Source: an uncultured Prevotella sp.
GTDB taxonomy: Bacteria; Bacteroidota; Bacteroidia; Bacteroidales; Bacteroidaceae
Length of the DNA stretch: 64,000 nt
Assembly (NCBI GenBank): GCA_905233985.1
Contig: CAJOFA010000003.1
Span: 166,986-230,985, forward strand
Direction of reading: 5' to 3'
This document shows, one piece after another, positions 33,898-42,987 of this stretch (its first letter is position 1; every line of letters starts with the position of its first letter). The notes under the pieces were generated by a model. The model made no database searches and was not told the origin of the DNA. It saw only the letters and a list, made by a program, of their open reading frames with translations. Position numbers and translations under genes: made by a program.

Positions 33898-35355
33898 ATG
33901 GTTGTCAATTCACTGGCTTTCCTATGGTTCTTCCTCGTGGTATTGGTAATTTACTACCTATCCCAGTCGAAGACAAAGGTTCAGAACATATTTCTACTGA
34001 TATGTTCCTATTGGTTTTATGCCCAGATAGACCTAAAGATGACAGGTCTATTAGCCATACTGACTTTGGTATTCTGGCTGATGGGATATGGAATAGGAAA
34101 GGCCATTGAACAGGAGCAAGAACAGCGGGCCTCACTTTTAACAACGCTAAGCGTCGTGGTAGGCATCGGAGCCTTGTTCTATTTTAAATATCTAAATTTC
34201 TTTATCGATTCGTTTGTTGCAGCCGCCGACCTCATTGGCCTACACCTATCGTGGACAGCCTCCCATCTTGTTGTTCCTATTGGACTCAGTTTTTTTACTT
34301 TCAAACTGATGAGCTACACGCTCGACATCTACCATGGTAAGATAGAACGAGAGCGTGACATTTCCAACTTCGCCAACTTCATTGCTTTCTTCCCCACCAT
34401 ACTCTCTGGACCCATTGACCGACCGAAACACTTTCTAAAGCAACTGAAACAGAGTCGTTTGTTTAACCCAGACAATCTTATGACGGGTTTCCGGCGTGTG
34501 TTGTGGGGTATGTTTATGAAGATGTGCATAGCTGACAGATTAGATCTCTACATCAGCGCTGTTTGGAATAACTACGAGCATCATTCTACCGTTTCTATCC
34601 TTTTTGCCTCTCTGCTCTACCCCTTCCAAATGTATGCTGATTTCAGCGGATACAGTGAGATGGCTATCGGTGTCGCCCTCATGTTGGGATTCAAGGTGGC
34701 CGAGAACTTTAAACGCCCGTTCTTTACTATTAATATCGCTCAATACTGGAGTCGTTGGCACATGACCCTGACCAGCTGGCTCACAGACTACGTCTTCATG
34801 CCATTAAACATCAAGTTGCGCGATTGGGGTACAAACGGAACCATTGCAGCCATCATGCTCAACATGACTTTCATCGGTATGTGGCACGGAGCAGACTGGA
34901 CATTCTTCCTTTTCGGTATCTATCACGGTCTATGGTATATCCCATTGATGATTAGCGGGCAGTTTTTCAAAAAGACAAAAATAAAAGTGAATGCACTCGG
35001 TTGGCCGACCTTCCCCTTTGTTTTGAAAATGGTAGGTAACTATCTTGTAGTGACATTTGGCCTCATGCTCTTCCATTCCAAGAACATCAGTGAGTTCTGG
35101 GCTGTACTTTGCCGTATTCCGGAAGCATGGAACGGTGGCATTTTTTTCGACATGCCAACTTTGGTCAATGGAGCCATCTGTTCTATAGCACTCATCTATG
35201 TAGATATTCAAGAAGAATGGTTCCCTAATAAAAAACTATTCTTACCGACATGGGCAGAGAAATGGCGTTGGGAACTGACTATTTCTTTTGAGATTGTAGC
35301 AATCCTACTCTTTGGTATTTTTGACAGTAATCAATTTATTTATTTCCAATTCTAA
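33898..35355 (+). CDS. MBOAT family membrane O-acyltransferase (AlgI/DltB-like)
   Basis: A 485-residue protein with ten or more membrane helices. The family region includes FFPTILSGPIDRPKHFL near residue 165, LLYPFQMYADFSGYSEMAIG near 240, IAQYWSRWHMTLTSWLTDYV near 280, and the catalytic His in GMWHGADWTFFLFGIYHG near residue 325. MBOAT proteins of this type move acyl groups across the inner membrane to a polysaccharide or teichoic acid. Its position between a carrier protein and an SGNH protein supports transfer from the carrier, as for DltB, rather than from acetyl-CoA. Confidence 0.93.
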   Translation: MVVNSLAFLWFFLVVLVIYYLSQSKTKVQNIFLLICSYWFYAQIDLKMTGLLAILTLVFWLMGYGIGKAIEQEQEQRASLLTTLSVVVGIGALFYFKYLNFFIDSFVAAADLIGLHLSWTASHLVVPIGLSFFTFKLMSYTLDIYHGKIERERDISNFANFIAFFPTILSGPIDRPKHFLKQLKQSRLFNPDNLMTGFRRVLWGMFMKMCIADRLDLYISAVWNNYEHHSTVSILFASLLYPFQMYADFSGYSEMAIGVALMLGFKVAENFKRPFFTINIAQYWSRWHMTLTSWLTDYVFMPLNIKLRDWGTNGTIAAIMLNMTFIGMWHGADWTFFLFGIYHGLWYIPLMISGQFFKKTKIKVNALGWPTFPFVLKMVGNYLVVTFGLMLFHSKNISEFWAVLCRIPEAWNGGIFFDMPTLVNGAICSIALIYVDIQEEWFPNKKLFLPTWAEKWRWELTISFEIVAILLFGIFDSNQFIYFQF

Positions 35356-35359
35356 TCCA

Positions 35360-36253
35360 ATGAAAAAGCTTCTCATCCATATATTAGTCGTTGCCTGTTT
35401 ATTTTTCGTATTTGACAGGATATTGGGTATGGGACTCAAATTCCTATACACCGAGTCTAATGCTACAGATGAGTACAAGATTAGCTATTCCAATGAAACA
35501 ACTGAGGACTCCATTCTGTTTTTTGGCAGTTCTAGAACGCTGCACCATTATGTACCAGCCATCTTTGAGAAAGAGTTAGGGAAAAGCTGCTATAATGTTG
35601 CAGACTGGGGTATTAAAAATATCTACTACCACTATGGTCTCTTGGGTAACATTCTGACACGTTACACCCCTCAAGCCATTATCTTTGAGATACACCCCTG
35701 TGATTGGTTGGCAACCCCTTTTTCCGGAAAGGAACGGGCAGCATCACTTGCACCATATTGCGGCATGAGCGGACCCTGCGACGAGATGCTAAAACTATCC
35801 GGCAAATACTGGCCGTGCCAATTATCGAAAGTCTATCGGTTTACAGGCAGTTTTCCTAATCTAATAACAGGCAAGATGGGGTCCATGGACAGAAGTCTGA
35901 AAGGATGGAAACCAATGGATGGTATCATGGACACAACTGGAGTTGTTGCCGAAGAATATCCTTTCCCTGTTGACCAAGAGCGTGTTGCTCTTTTGGAACG
36001 ATTCATCAATGAATGCCAGAAGAATGACATACAACTTATCCTTACCTTTTCACCTATGTATGTCTGTTCCAAAGAGGATGTCCTTAAGTTCCCACGTGAA
36101 TTAGCAGCCAAGCACAATCTTACATTTATTGACCATTATAGGGACTCAGGCTTTGTAGGACATCCCGAACTCTTTTATGACTTCGGCCATCTGAACAGAA
36201 AGGGAGCCGAACTGTTTTCCCAAAAACTTTGTCAAGAAATAAAAATAAGATAA
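35360..36253 (+). CDS. Membrane-anchored SGNH-like protein (DltD/AlgJ-like)
   Basis: A 297-residue protein with an N-terminal membrane anchor (residues 4-22). The SGNH nucleophile region is ILFFGSSRTLHHYV, with Ser57 or Ser58 as the candidate nucleophile, comparable to the GSSE block of DltD, and the C-terminal Asp-x-x-His is in FYDFGHLNRKGAELF. The start at 35360 lies 4 bases after the MBOAT stop. MBOAT partners of this sort (DltD, AlgJ, AlgX) complete acyl transfer on the outer side of the membrane. The exact family is not certain; the combination with MBOAT and a carrier protein is the stronger evidence. Confidence 0.78.
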   Translation: MKKLLIHILVVACLFFVFDRILGMGLKFLYTESNATDEYKISYSNETTEDSILFFGSSRTLHHYVPAIFEKELGKSCYNVADWGIKNIYYHYGLLGNILTRYTPQAIIFEIHPCDWLATPFSGKERAASLAPYCGMSGPCDEMLKLSGKYWPCQLSKVYRFTGSFPNLITGKMGSMDRSLKGWKPMDGIMDTTGVVAEEYPFPVDQERVALLERFINECQKNDIQLILTFSPMYVCSKEDVLKFPRELAAKHNLTFIDHYRDSGFVGHPELFYDFGHLNRKGAELFSQKLCQEIKIR

Positions 36254-36261
36254 ACTGAGAT

Positions 36262-36654
36262 TCAACGGTTTACCAATTCTATCAAGCCGATATTGCTTTT
36301 CCAGAAATAGCAAATGAGTCGATTGCCGAAAGCTGGAGCTGCAACGGGTTTGAACAACGGTGTGAAATCGTTATCAAGCATCTCTTCATAGGCATCATTC
36401 ACATCATCCACCAAATAGCATGTATGATAAGGAGAGACACCATGCTTCAACATTTTCTGCATGGTTTTGTTATCTTCATACGGTTCCACCAACTCAATAG
36501 TCGTCTCGCCCTGTTTCCGTAGGAAACAGATTCGCGTGCGTTGGGTTTCATCATTGACCACTGCATCAGCCTCATATCCTAACAATCGAAACGATTCTGC
36601 TGTCTTGACAATGTCATCTGTAACATACCCAATATGCTCTAAAGTACAATCCAT
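36262..36654 (-). CDS. VOC (glyoxalase/epimerase-like) family protein
   Basis: A 130-residue vicinal-oxygen-chelate protein with two beta-alpha-beta-beta-beta repeats: LEHIGYVTDDIVKTAESF and, in the second half, SPYHTCYLVDDVNDAYEEM. Candidate metal ligands are His7, Glu at ETTIELVEPYED, His in SPYHTCYL and Glu in NIGLIELV, as in methylmalonyl-CoA epimerase. It follows FkbH by 3 bases on the same strand and is convergent with the ACP-MBOAT-SGNH unit. It may change the stereochemistry or form of the acyl group on its carrier, which is inference. Confidence 0.82.
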   Translation of the reverse strand: MDCTLEHIGYVTDDIVKTAESFRLLGYEADAVVNDETQRTRICFLRKQGETTIELVEPYEDNKTMQKMLKHGVSPYHTCYLVDDVNDAYEEMLDNDFTPLFKPVAAPAFGNRLICYFWKSNIGLIELVNR

Positions 36655-36657
36655 AAG

Positions 36658-38391
36658 CTATTTCTTTTCAATATAACATTCACGGGGCTCATAACTTTCA
36701 ACATCTAATACATATTGTGCTGTAGGCGCACCTGCAACTGGAACAAAACCCAAACTTTGATAGTGCTCTTCCACCATTTTGTTCTTCGGCGTGGGCAAGT
36801 ATTCGCCTACAATACATTTGTATCCTTGAACCTTGGCCTGCTCCACCATTGTGTTGAGGGTAAAGTTCTCCATGCCACGTTTCAATACACGGCAACTCAT
36901 AAACCAAGTATCGACAAAAAGGGTTTCTTCGTCTTGCTTCTTCATAATAATCACCGCTATTAAGCCGTTATCACCGAATTTGTCCTCCAATGTAAAACTT
37001 AAATCTATCACATTATTATCTGCAGCCAACGCTTCAATATCAGCTTCCGTATAGCGTATTGTTCTAAGATTAAATTGATTGCTACGTTGTGATAGTTGGG
37101 CAACACGCGGCGTATTAAACTTCGTAAACCCACTAACAACAGAAACCATATTGAGAGACTTGAGGAAATCGGCTTCATTGGCAAAAGTTTTCTGCAAGGA
37201 CACACGTTGTGCCTCTACTTGATATTGCTTCGTTCGGTCTTTGTCTGTTCCACTATACGAAACCGTTTCAAATAAATTTTCTCCATAGAGGAACTCCAGA
37301 TAATCACCAGGGTCTTCAGGCAGTTCTGGCACCGTGATGCCCGGAATATTCTCGCGTACCATATTACGCTCAAATGGATTATCGTCAAGGAACACCATCG
37401 AATCAAAACCGATATTGAGAATCTGCTGGATAGCACGTATATTATCCACCTTTGTTTCCCAGTTGGCCATGAACACGGCAATATCGTCCAAATGAAGCAC
37501 CATATCCGGATGCTTCTCGAAAGGCTCCTTGGCAGTCTCTTCATTATTTTTAGAAGCCACACAGATAATGATGCCACGCTGCTTGAGCTTCTTCACCCAC
37601 ATTTGGAACTCTGTAAATGCCTTCCCAATCCCCAAGCCATGTCCAAGTTGGATTCCTTCCAACCCATCGTCACCAATGACGCCCCCCCACAAGGTATTGT
37701 CAAGGTCAAGAATCAGACATTTCTTAAACTGCCCACGCAAGGCACTGACAATATCCATCGTCCGCGAAGCCACATAAGGAAGAGCATCTACCGACAAAAC
37801 CATTTCTGTGCTGACATATACATTGGAAGCAAACATCCTGTCACGTCCGATCTTGTTCTGAACACCAGCAATGTCACAAATGAAGAGGTTTGCATTCTCC
37901 TGCGCCAAATGCATCAGTCCAACATTCAACTGACGCACTTGATAAGTAAGCGATGACTCTACCTGATTGGCATAGCTTCCAAAGACAGTATCTTCTATCT
38001 CTGGATAATTCATACATATTAGCTTTTTCCCTGACAATTGAGGATTCCGGCAAACCGATGCAATAAAATTGAGACGCTTGGCCGCCAACTGTCTTTGTTC
38101 CGTCTCACTCAGCATACTATGATACTCACCCAATTTATGAGTAGATTGGAACAACACAACAAATCCTGCATCAAAGGAATATAATTCACTCGTTGGATCC
38201 AGGAACTGACGTTCTACTTGATTATACTCTGCTTCAAACAGATTAACATCATATCCTCGACTGATTGCCTCACCCCGCAAAGCAGTAGCCAAAAATTGAG
38301 TAGCAGTATCACCTACTAAAGCAATACGCGGGGACCCGATGGCAACTTCACGACCCTTACAATTCTTCCTAAGTTGCTTAAATGACTGCAT
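36658..38391 (-). CDS. FkbH-like HAD-family glyceryl/acyl carrier-loading protein
   Basis: A 577-residue three-part protein. Residues 15-200 resemble the SGNH-like N-terminal region of FkbH proteins (RIALVGDTATQFLATAL). Residues 220-370 form a HAD-IIIC domain with the nucleophile Asp229 in LILDLDNTLWGGVIGDDG and VFLDDNPFERNMVREN. The C-terminal 170 residues are GNAT-like (DKFGDNGLIAVIIMKK). FkbH family enzymes take 1,3-bisphosphoglycerate, release phosphate, and put a glyceryl group on a carrier protein in polyketide and tetronate pathways. The dedicated carrier protein would be that at 33651-33890. A run of seven C (plus strand) near 37682 lies in its active-site codons and could be slip-prone. 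Confidence 0.88.
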   Translation of the reverse strand: MQSFKQLRKNCKGREVAIGSPRIALVGDTATQFLATALRGEAISRGYDVNLFEAEYNQVERQFLDPTSELYSFDAGFVVLFQSTHKLGEYHSMLSETEQRQLAAKRLNFIASVCRNPQLSGKKLICMNYPEIEDTVFGSYANQVESSLTYQVRQLNVGLMHLAQENANLFICDIAGVQNKIGRDRMFASNVYVSTEMVLSVDALPYVASRTMDIVSALRGQFKKCLILDLDNTLWGGVIGDDGLEGIQLGHGLGIGKAFTEFQMWVKKLKQRGIIICVASKNNEETAKEPFEKHPDMVLHLDDIAVFMANWETKVDNIRAIQQILNIGFDSMVFLDDNPFERNMVRENIPGITVPELPEDPGDYLEFLYGENLFETVSYSGTDKDRTKQYQVEAQRVSLQKTFANEADFLKSLNMVSVVSGFTKFNTPRVAQLSQRSNQFNLRTIRYTEADIEALAADNNVIDLSFTLEDKFGDNGLIAVIIMKKQDEETLFVDTWFMSCRVLKRGMENFTLNTMVEQAKVQGYKCIVGEYLPTPKNKMVEEHYQSLGFVPVAGAPTAQYVLDVESYEPRECYIEKK

Positions 38392-38411
38392 AAACTATCG
38401 ATTTATTTTTG

Positions 38412-38469
38412 CAAAGGTATAAAAAAAATAGAAATTATGAGATAATAATCAAAAAAAAATGTACCTTTG
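38412..38469. promoter_or_regulatory. Divergent promoter boxes between fkbH-like and SASA esterase genes
   Basis: TACCTTTG on the minus strand (38412-38419) faces the FkbH-like gene and TACCTTTG on the plus strand (38462-38469) faces the esterase gene. The second box ends only 5 bases before its ATG, so that transcript would have almost no leader. Neither has a clear -33 TTTG. Confidence 0.5.
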
Positions 38470-38474
38470 CATTC

Positions 38475-39677
38475 ATGAAAACAAAATTTACGTTAATAGT
38501 ACTTGCATTACTTGCATTAACATCATGTCATGAAGTTTATGAATACAAAACTGTTATTTGTATTCCCGTCTATGGTCAAAGTTTAGCTTTAGGCGAAGAG
38601 GCCATACGTATCACTGATTTTGATTCTCTTGCAAGCTATGCCGATGGACGCATCGTGACAGAAAACATGGATCATGAATTCGGCTATTTTGACAACAATG
38701 ACTTTAAACAGACTGTTAAAAAGGTTTTGCACTATCAAAAAAGAGCTTTCGAGCTCTCTGTATATAGCATGGCAGAATTTCTTGCCGACAGCACTGGAAA
38801 AGATACACTTATCTGTATTTTCCCTGGTGGACAGGGGGCGACAACTATTGATCGTTTAGGGAAAGGCTCTGAACCATACCAATGCTTTATTGATGACATC
38901 GAAAACGCATATAATATTGCCCACAGTCGTGGTTGGGATTTTATCATGCCGGCCTTGTGCTGGATGCAGGGTGAAAGCGATGTGACAGACTATCCAGGAA
39001 CAGACTATCGTTCCTTATTTTTAAAGTTTTATGAAGATTTGAACAATGACGTTAAAAAAATCACAGGACAAAAACAAAATGTTGAATTTATCTGCTATCA
39101 AACAAACCCCATAACGAGAGCCATGAATTTCGACTCGCTGAATTACGATTGTCGCGAGACAGTCATACCACAAGCCATGTTGGAACTTGTTCGTGACTCT
39201 GCTCACTTCTATGCTAGCGGTCCCATGTATCCATACAACTTCGAACGTGAAGCCATTCATATTGACGGCAAAGGACAACAAGAGTATGGACGACTGCTTG
39301 GAAAAGTTGCACTTGATATACTACACAAAAAGGACATCAAACATGGCTTACTTCCACAAAATGTGGAAAGACACAACAATGAAGTAATTATTTATTTCAA
39401 TGTTCCCGCAAGTCCACTTGTCATTGACACCATACAGGTTTGGAAGGCCGAGCACTATGGTTTCAGTGTAGTAACGAGAGATCACCGAAACATAGCCGAA
39501 AACATTGTTATTAAAGATAATTCCGTTCATATACTCTGCTCTGAAAGTCCTGACAGTTGTCGCGTTCGCTATGCCATTAACGGTGAAACAAGAAAGAGCG
39601 GCAGACGTCATGGACCACGTGGCAACTTACGCGACTCTGTAGGCAATTGGTGCTGGCAGTTCGATATACCTCTGTAA
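38475..39677 (+). CDS. Sialate O-acetylesterase-like (SASA) lipoprotein
   Basis: A 400-residue carbohydrate esterase of the SGNH/SASA type. The start at 38475 gives a lipoprotein signal (MKTKFTLIVLALLALTSC). The nucleophile Ser is in VYGQSLALGEEA near residue 29, block III-like MQGESDVTDYPG near 157, and the C-terminal His region is AIHIDGKGQQEYG, with Glu or Asp nearby. A 110-residue beta-rich tail follows. It would remove acetyl or similar esters outside the cytoplasm and may trim the locus product. It starts a new plus-strand unit, and its promoter box touches the start codon. Confidence 0.78.
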   Translation: MKTKFTLIVLALLALTSCHEVYEYKTVICIPVYGQSLALGEEAIRITDFDSLASYADGRIVTENMDHEFGYFDNNDFKQTVKKVLHYQKRAFELSVYSMAEFLADSTGKDTLICIFPGGQGATTIDRLGKGSEPYQCFIDDIENAYNIAHSRGWDFIMPALCWMQGESDVTDYPGTDYRSLFLKFYEDLNNDVKKITGQKQNVEFICYQTNPITRAMNFDSLNYDCRETVIPQAMLELVRDSAHFYASGPMYPYNFEREAIHIDGKGQQEYGRLLGKVALDILHKKDIKHGLLPQNVERHNNEVIIYFNVPASPLVIDTIQVWKAEHYGFSVVTRDHRNIAENIVIKDNSVHILCSESPDSCRVRYAINGETRKSGRRHGPRGNLRDSVGNWCWQFDIPL

Positions 39678-39726
39678 AGAAAACTTAAATTCTTCAGTTT
39701 ATTCTTCATATAATAAGAATATTGTG

Positions 39727-39734
39727 TATCTTTG
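39727..39734 (+). promoter_or_regulatory. -7 box before a GT2 gene
   Basis: TATCTTTG ends 9 bases before the ATG at 39744, giving a leader of only a few bases if used. No clear -33 element is seen. Confidence 0.45.
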
Positions 39735-39743
39735 CAAGAAAAT

Positions 39744-40613
39744 ATGCAAAAGCATTTATCTATCATCACAGTCAATTACAACGGGTTAAAAGACACCTGT
39801 GAGCTGATTGATACCATCCCCTTCGATGATTTTTCATTAGAGGTGATTGTGGTAGATAATGGATCTAAGATTGATGAAGCCGCTGAAATCAAAAAGCGAT
39901 ATCCTCAAGTCACAACCATCAGGAGCGAAAAGAACTTAGGCTTTGCCGGAGGAAACAACTTAGGAATCGAAGCAGCAAAGGGCAAGTATCTTTACTTTGT
40001 TAATAACGACACATTGTCGCCCTTAAACATACAAGCCCTCATTGACCGTTTGGAATCATCTGAAAAAATTGGCATGGTTTGCCCTAAGATATACTTTTCA
40101 TGGGAAGAAGGACTCATTCAGTTTGCAGGCTACACCCCTCTTTCATCCATCACTATTCGAAACCAAGCCATTGGATGCGGAGAGAAGGACAAAGGACAAT
40201 ATGATACGCCCCATCCTACCCCATACGCTCATGGTGCGGCTATGATGGTCAAGCGTGAAGCTATTGAGAAAGCAGGAATGATGCCAGAATGTTATTTTCT
40301 CTATTATGAAGAATTGGATTGGTCCATGATGATACGACGGGCAGGATACGAAATCTGGTATGAACCTGCCGCAACGATCTATCACAAGGAGAGCCGGTCA
40401 ACTGGGCAAAACAGTCCCTTGCGGACATACTATATCACCCGCAACCGTCTGCTCTTTGTCAAAAGAAATGTTGACAGCATCGAAAAAAACATATCCTTCA
40501 TTTATCTTATCTGTATCGTTGCTGTTAAGGATCTTTTTAAATATATCATAAAAGGCCGCAATGACTTGGCAAAGGCGGTATTAAAAGGAGTAAGTAATTA
40601 TATAAATAATTAA
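39744..40613 (+). CDS. Glycosyltransferase, GT2 family (rhamnosyltransferase-like)
   Basis: A 289-residue GT-A glycosyltransferase. Seen: LSIITVNYNGLKDTCELI at the N-terminus, VIVVDNGSKIDEA near 38, GFAGGNNLGIEAAKGKYLYF near 74, the metal-binding region VNNDT, and the acceptor-side motif YYEELDWSMMIRRAGYEIWY near 196. The start at 39744 is preferred to an upstream TTG because the promoter box overlaps the latter. It would add a sugar to the lipid-linked repeat unit on the cytoplasmic side. The donor cannot be told. Confidence 0.9.
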   Translation: MQKHLSIITVNYNGLKDTCELIDTIPFDDFSLEVIVVDNGSKIDEAAEIKKRYPQVTTIRSEKNLGFAGGNNLGIEAAKGKYLYFVNNDTLSPLNIQALIDRLESSEKIGMVCPKIYFSWEEGLIQFAGYTPLSSITIRNQAIGCGEKDKGQYDTPHPTPYAHGAAMMVKREAIEKAGMMPECYFLYYEELDWSMMIRRAGYEIWYEPAATIYHKESRSTGQNSPLRTYYITRNRLLFVKRNVDSIEKNISFIYLICIVAVKDLFKYIIKGRNDLAKAVLKGVSNYINN

Positions 40614-40616
40614 GAT

Positions 40617-41753
40617 ATGAATTTTTGGTTTATCATATATACCATTGACTGGTTCTTGTTTTGTGTTGTAGCCATCGCACTACTATACTTGACAATCTTC
40701 ACCATTGCCTCATTATTCAGCCGGCATCCCGAGATACCCAAAGCCAAAGGACTAAACAGGATTATTGTTTTGATATATTCCTACAAAGGTGACCAACTAG
40801 TTCAAGAAACAGTCAAATCTGTTCTAGGACAGACATATCCCCAACGTTCATTTGACATTACCGTCATTTCCGACCATCAGCAGGAAATGACCAATTTCCG
40901 TCTCGCCCAATATCCCATTACCTTATTAACCCCCAACTTTGAAGAAAGTACAAAAGAACATGCTCTTCAGTTTGCCATCAACAACCTTCCACAGTTCAAG
41001 ATTTATGACACTGTTATTATATTGGATGCTGGAAACATTGTTGAACCTGATTACCTGCAACAAGTGAATGATGCCTTTGAAATGGCTGGAACGAAAGCGA
41101 TACAAACACATCGACTATCAAGGAATCGTGACACCGCGATCGCACTGCTCGATGCGGTATTTGAGGAAATCAATAATTCCATCTTCCGACGCGGACATAT
41201 AGTAATAGGATTGCCAGCTGCGTTGTCAAGTTCTGGTAATGCATTCCAATTCAATTGGTTCAAGGAAAATATTACCAAAGTAAATGCCACAGACTTTGAC
41301 AAAGGGATGACATCTCTGCTCATGCGACAGAGTGCATTCATTGATTATTTTGATGACATCTTCGTCTTTGATGAAAAAACCAGAGAAGCTCAGGAATTCA
41401 ACAAGAAACGCGGGCACTGGATTGTGGCACAATTTCATTCACTGATAACCAACATCCACTATCTGCCTACAGCGATTCTAAACCGTCGATATGACTGGAT
41501 TGACATGTTTTTACAGTGGATGATTATTCCGCGTTCAGTCATGATGGGTATCATCATATTGATGTGTATAGTTATGCCTATCATTTATTTCACATTGGCA
41601 CTCAAATGGTGGGCAGCCTTTGCCATCTTCTTGTTCCTATGTGCATTGGCAACACCAAACTATCTGGTCGATAAGAAATGGGACAAGTCATTCCTCAGCC
41701 TGCCATTCATTATGATAAAGTCTCTGTTTAATGTATTTAAAGATAAAGAGTAA
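40617..41753 (+). CDS. GT2-fold membrane protein with eroded catalytic motifs (pseudo-glycosyltransferase)
   Basis: A 378-residue protein with one N-terminal and two C-terminal membrane segments around a cellulose-synthase-like GT2 domain. It aligns without large gaps to the next gene product, but key motifs differ: Asp137-Ala-Gly139-Asn where the neighbour has DADN, Phe-Asp where the neighbour has the Glu-Asp pair, and NKKRGHW (262-268) where the neighbour has QRQRLRW. The rest is well kept, with no stop or frameshift. This looks like a tandem duplicate that lost catalysis but kept structure, perhaps as a partner of the active copy. It lies 3 bases after the preceding gene. Confidence 0.8.
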   Translation: MNFWFIIYTIDWFLFCVVAIALLYLTIFTIASLFSRHPEIPKAKGLNRIIVLIYSYKGDQLVQETVKSVLGQTYPQRSFDITVISDHQQEMTNFRLAQYPITLLTPNFEESTKEHALQFAINNLPQFKIYDTVIILDAGNIVEPDYLQQVNDAFEMAGTKAIQTHRLSRNRDTAIALLDAVFEEINNSIFRRGHIVIGLPAALSSSGNAFQFNWFKENITKVNATDFDKGMTSLLMRQSAFIDYFDDIFVFDEKTREAQEFNKKRGHWIVAQFHSLITNIHYLPTAILNRRYDWIDMFLQWMIIPRSVMMGIIILMCIVMPIIYFTLALKWWAAFAIFLFLCALATPNYLVDKKWDKSFLSLPFIMIKSLFNVFKDKE

Positions 41754-41785
41754 GAAATACTCCTCACATAAAACTCTTATTAGCC

Positions 41786-42982
41786 ATGCTGTGGTACGTA
41801 ATACATATCGTTGACGGGGTGCTGTGGATCACTATAGCGGCATCGATTATGTATATCGTGTTCTTTGCCATTGTATCACTTTTTAAAAGAAAAGAAGATG
41901 GAACCAACTCAACACTTAACAATAAATTCCTCATACTATTCCCGGCTTATCATGAAGACTCAGTTATTATCAATTCTGTCAAACAGTTTCTTCTGCAGAA
42001 TTACGAGACGAACCTATATGATGTCTGTGTCATCTCTGATCACATGACCGACGAGACAAACGCACGACTACGTGAACTTCCCATTACCCTTCTCACCCCA
42101 TCTTTCGAAAAAAGCTCTAAGGCCAAAGCACTCCAGTATGCTATTCAAGAGCATGGTATTAAGAGCAAGGAGCAAAAGACATTTGACTACGTGGTTATTC
42201 TTGACGCAGATAATGTCGTTAAACCAGATTTCCTGACACGACTGAACGATGTTTGCAACCAAGGCTACAAAGCCATTCAATGCCATCGTTGTGCCAAAAA
42301 CAGCGATAATGATGTAGCTGTATTAGACGGAGTCAGCGAAGAAATCAATAATACCATCTTCCGAAAGGCGCACAACATCATAGGTTTGTCATCTGCGCTC
42401 ATCGGTTCCGGCATGTGCTTTGACTATCGCTGGTTTGAAGAAAATGTCAACACCTTATGCTCTGCTGTTGAAGACCGTGAATTAGAAACGATACTTGCAA
42501 AGCAAAAAATACATGTCAAATACGTTGAAGACATCCACGTCTTTGATGAAAAGGTCAGTAATGCCGACAACTTCCAACGCCAACGCCTACGCTGGATGAC
42601 AGGTCAGGTACAAAGCTTGCTGCTCATGACACCTTATATACCCAAAGCTATCATCAGCGGAAATATCAATTATATTGATAAGACTATTCAGCAGGCACTT
42701 ATTCCTCGTTCTATTCTTATCGTTCTAACAGTCTTATTCTGTATTATTTCGACCGCCATATCATTCTTTATTCTTCATTCCTTATTCTTTACTCTTAAAT
42801 GGTGGGGATTACTATTCATATTATGCCTGTCTCTCTTTATCGCCATGCCAGCTCGCCTTCGCAACGGAGCTGTTTTTGGTAAACTTACGGAGCTCCCTCA
42901 TCTCGTCTGGCGAATGCTATCTAATATCTTCAAGATAAATCATAAGAGCAACGACTTTATTCATACGACACATAACAAATAG
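41786..42982 (+). CDS. Membrane glycosyltransferase, GT2 family (cellulose-synthase-like)
   Basis: A 398-residue processive-type GT2 protein. It has an N-terminal membrane helix (residues 5-33), the GT-A domain with FPAYHEDS near 53, the D-x-D motif as VILDADNVVKPDF (Asp140 to Asp142), the Glu229-Asp230 pair in AVEDRELE, and QRQRLRW (264-270), followed by two membrane helices. All motifs needed for transfer are present, unlike its upstream paralogue. Processive and single-transfer members of this group cannot be separated from sequence alone. The flippase gene starts 5 bases after its stop. Confidence 0.9.
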   Translation: MLWYVIHIVDGVLWITIAASIMYIVFFAIVSLFKRKEDGTNSTLNNKFLILFPAYHEDSVIINSVKQFLLQNYETNLYDVCVISDHMTDETNARLRELPITLLTPSFEKSSKAKALQYAIQEHGIKSKEQKTFDYVVILDADNVVKPDFLTRLNDVCNQGYKAIQCHRCAKNSDNDVAVLDGVSEEINNTIFRKAHNIIGLSSALIGSGMCFDYRWFEENVNTLCSAVEDRELETILAKQKIHVKYVEDIHVFDEKVSNADNFQRQRLRWMTGQVQSLLLMTPYIPKAIISGNINYIDKTIQQALIPRSILIVLTVLFCIISTAISFFILHSLFFTLKWWGLLFILCLSLFIAMPARLRNGAVFGKLTELPHLVWRMLSNIFKINHKSNDFIHTTHNK

Positions 42983-42987
42983 TACAT

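Noticed and set aside
37681..37688. Phase-variable frameshift in the FkbH-like gene
   Set aside because: The seven-C run sits in codons for the conserved TLWGGV segment and the frame is intact, so there is no sign of variation beyond the run itself.
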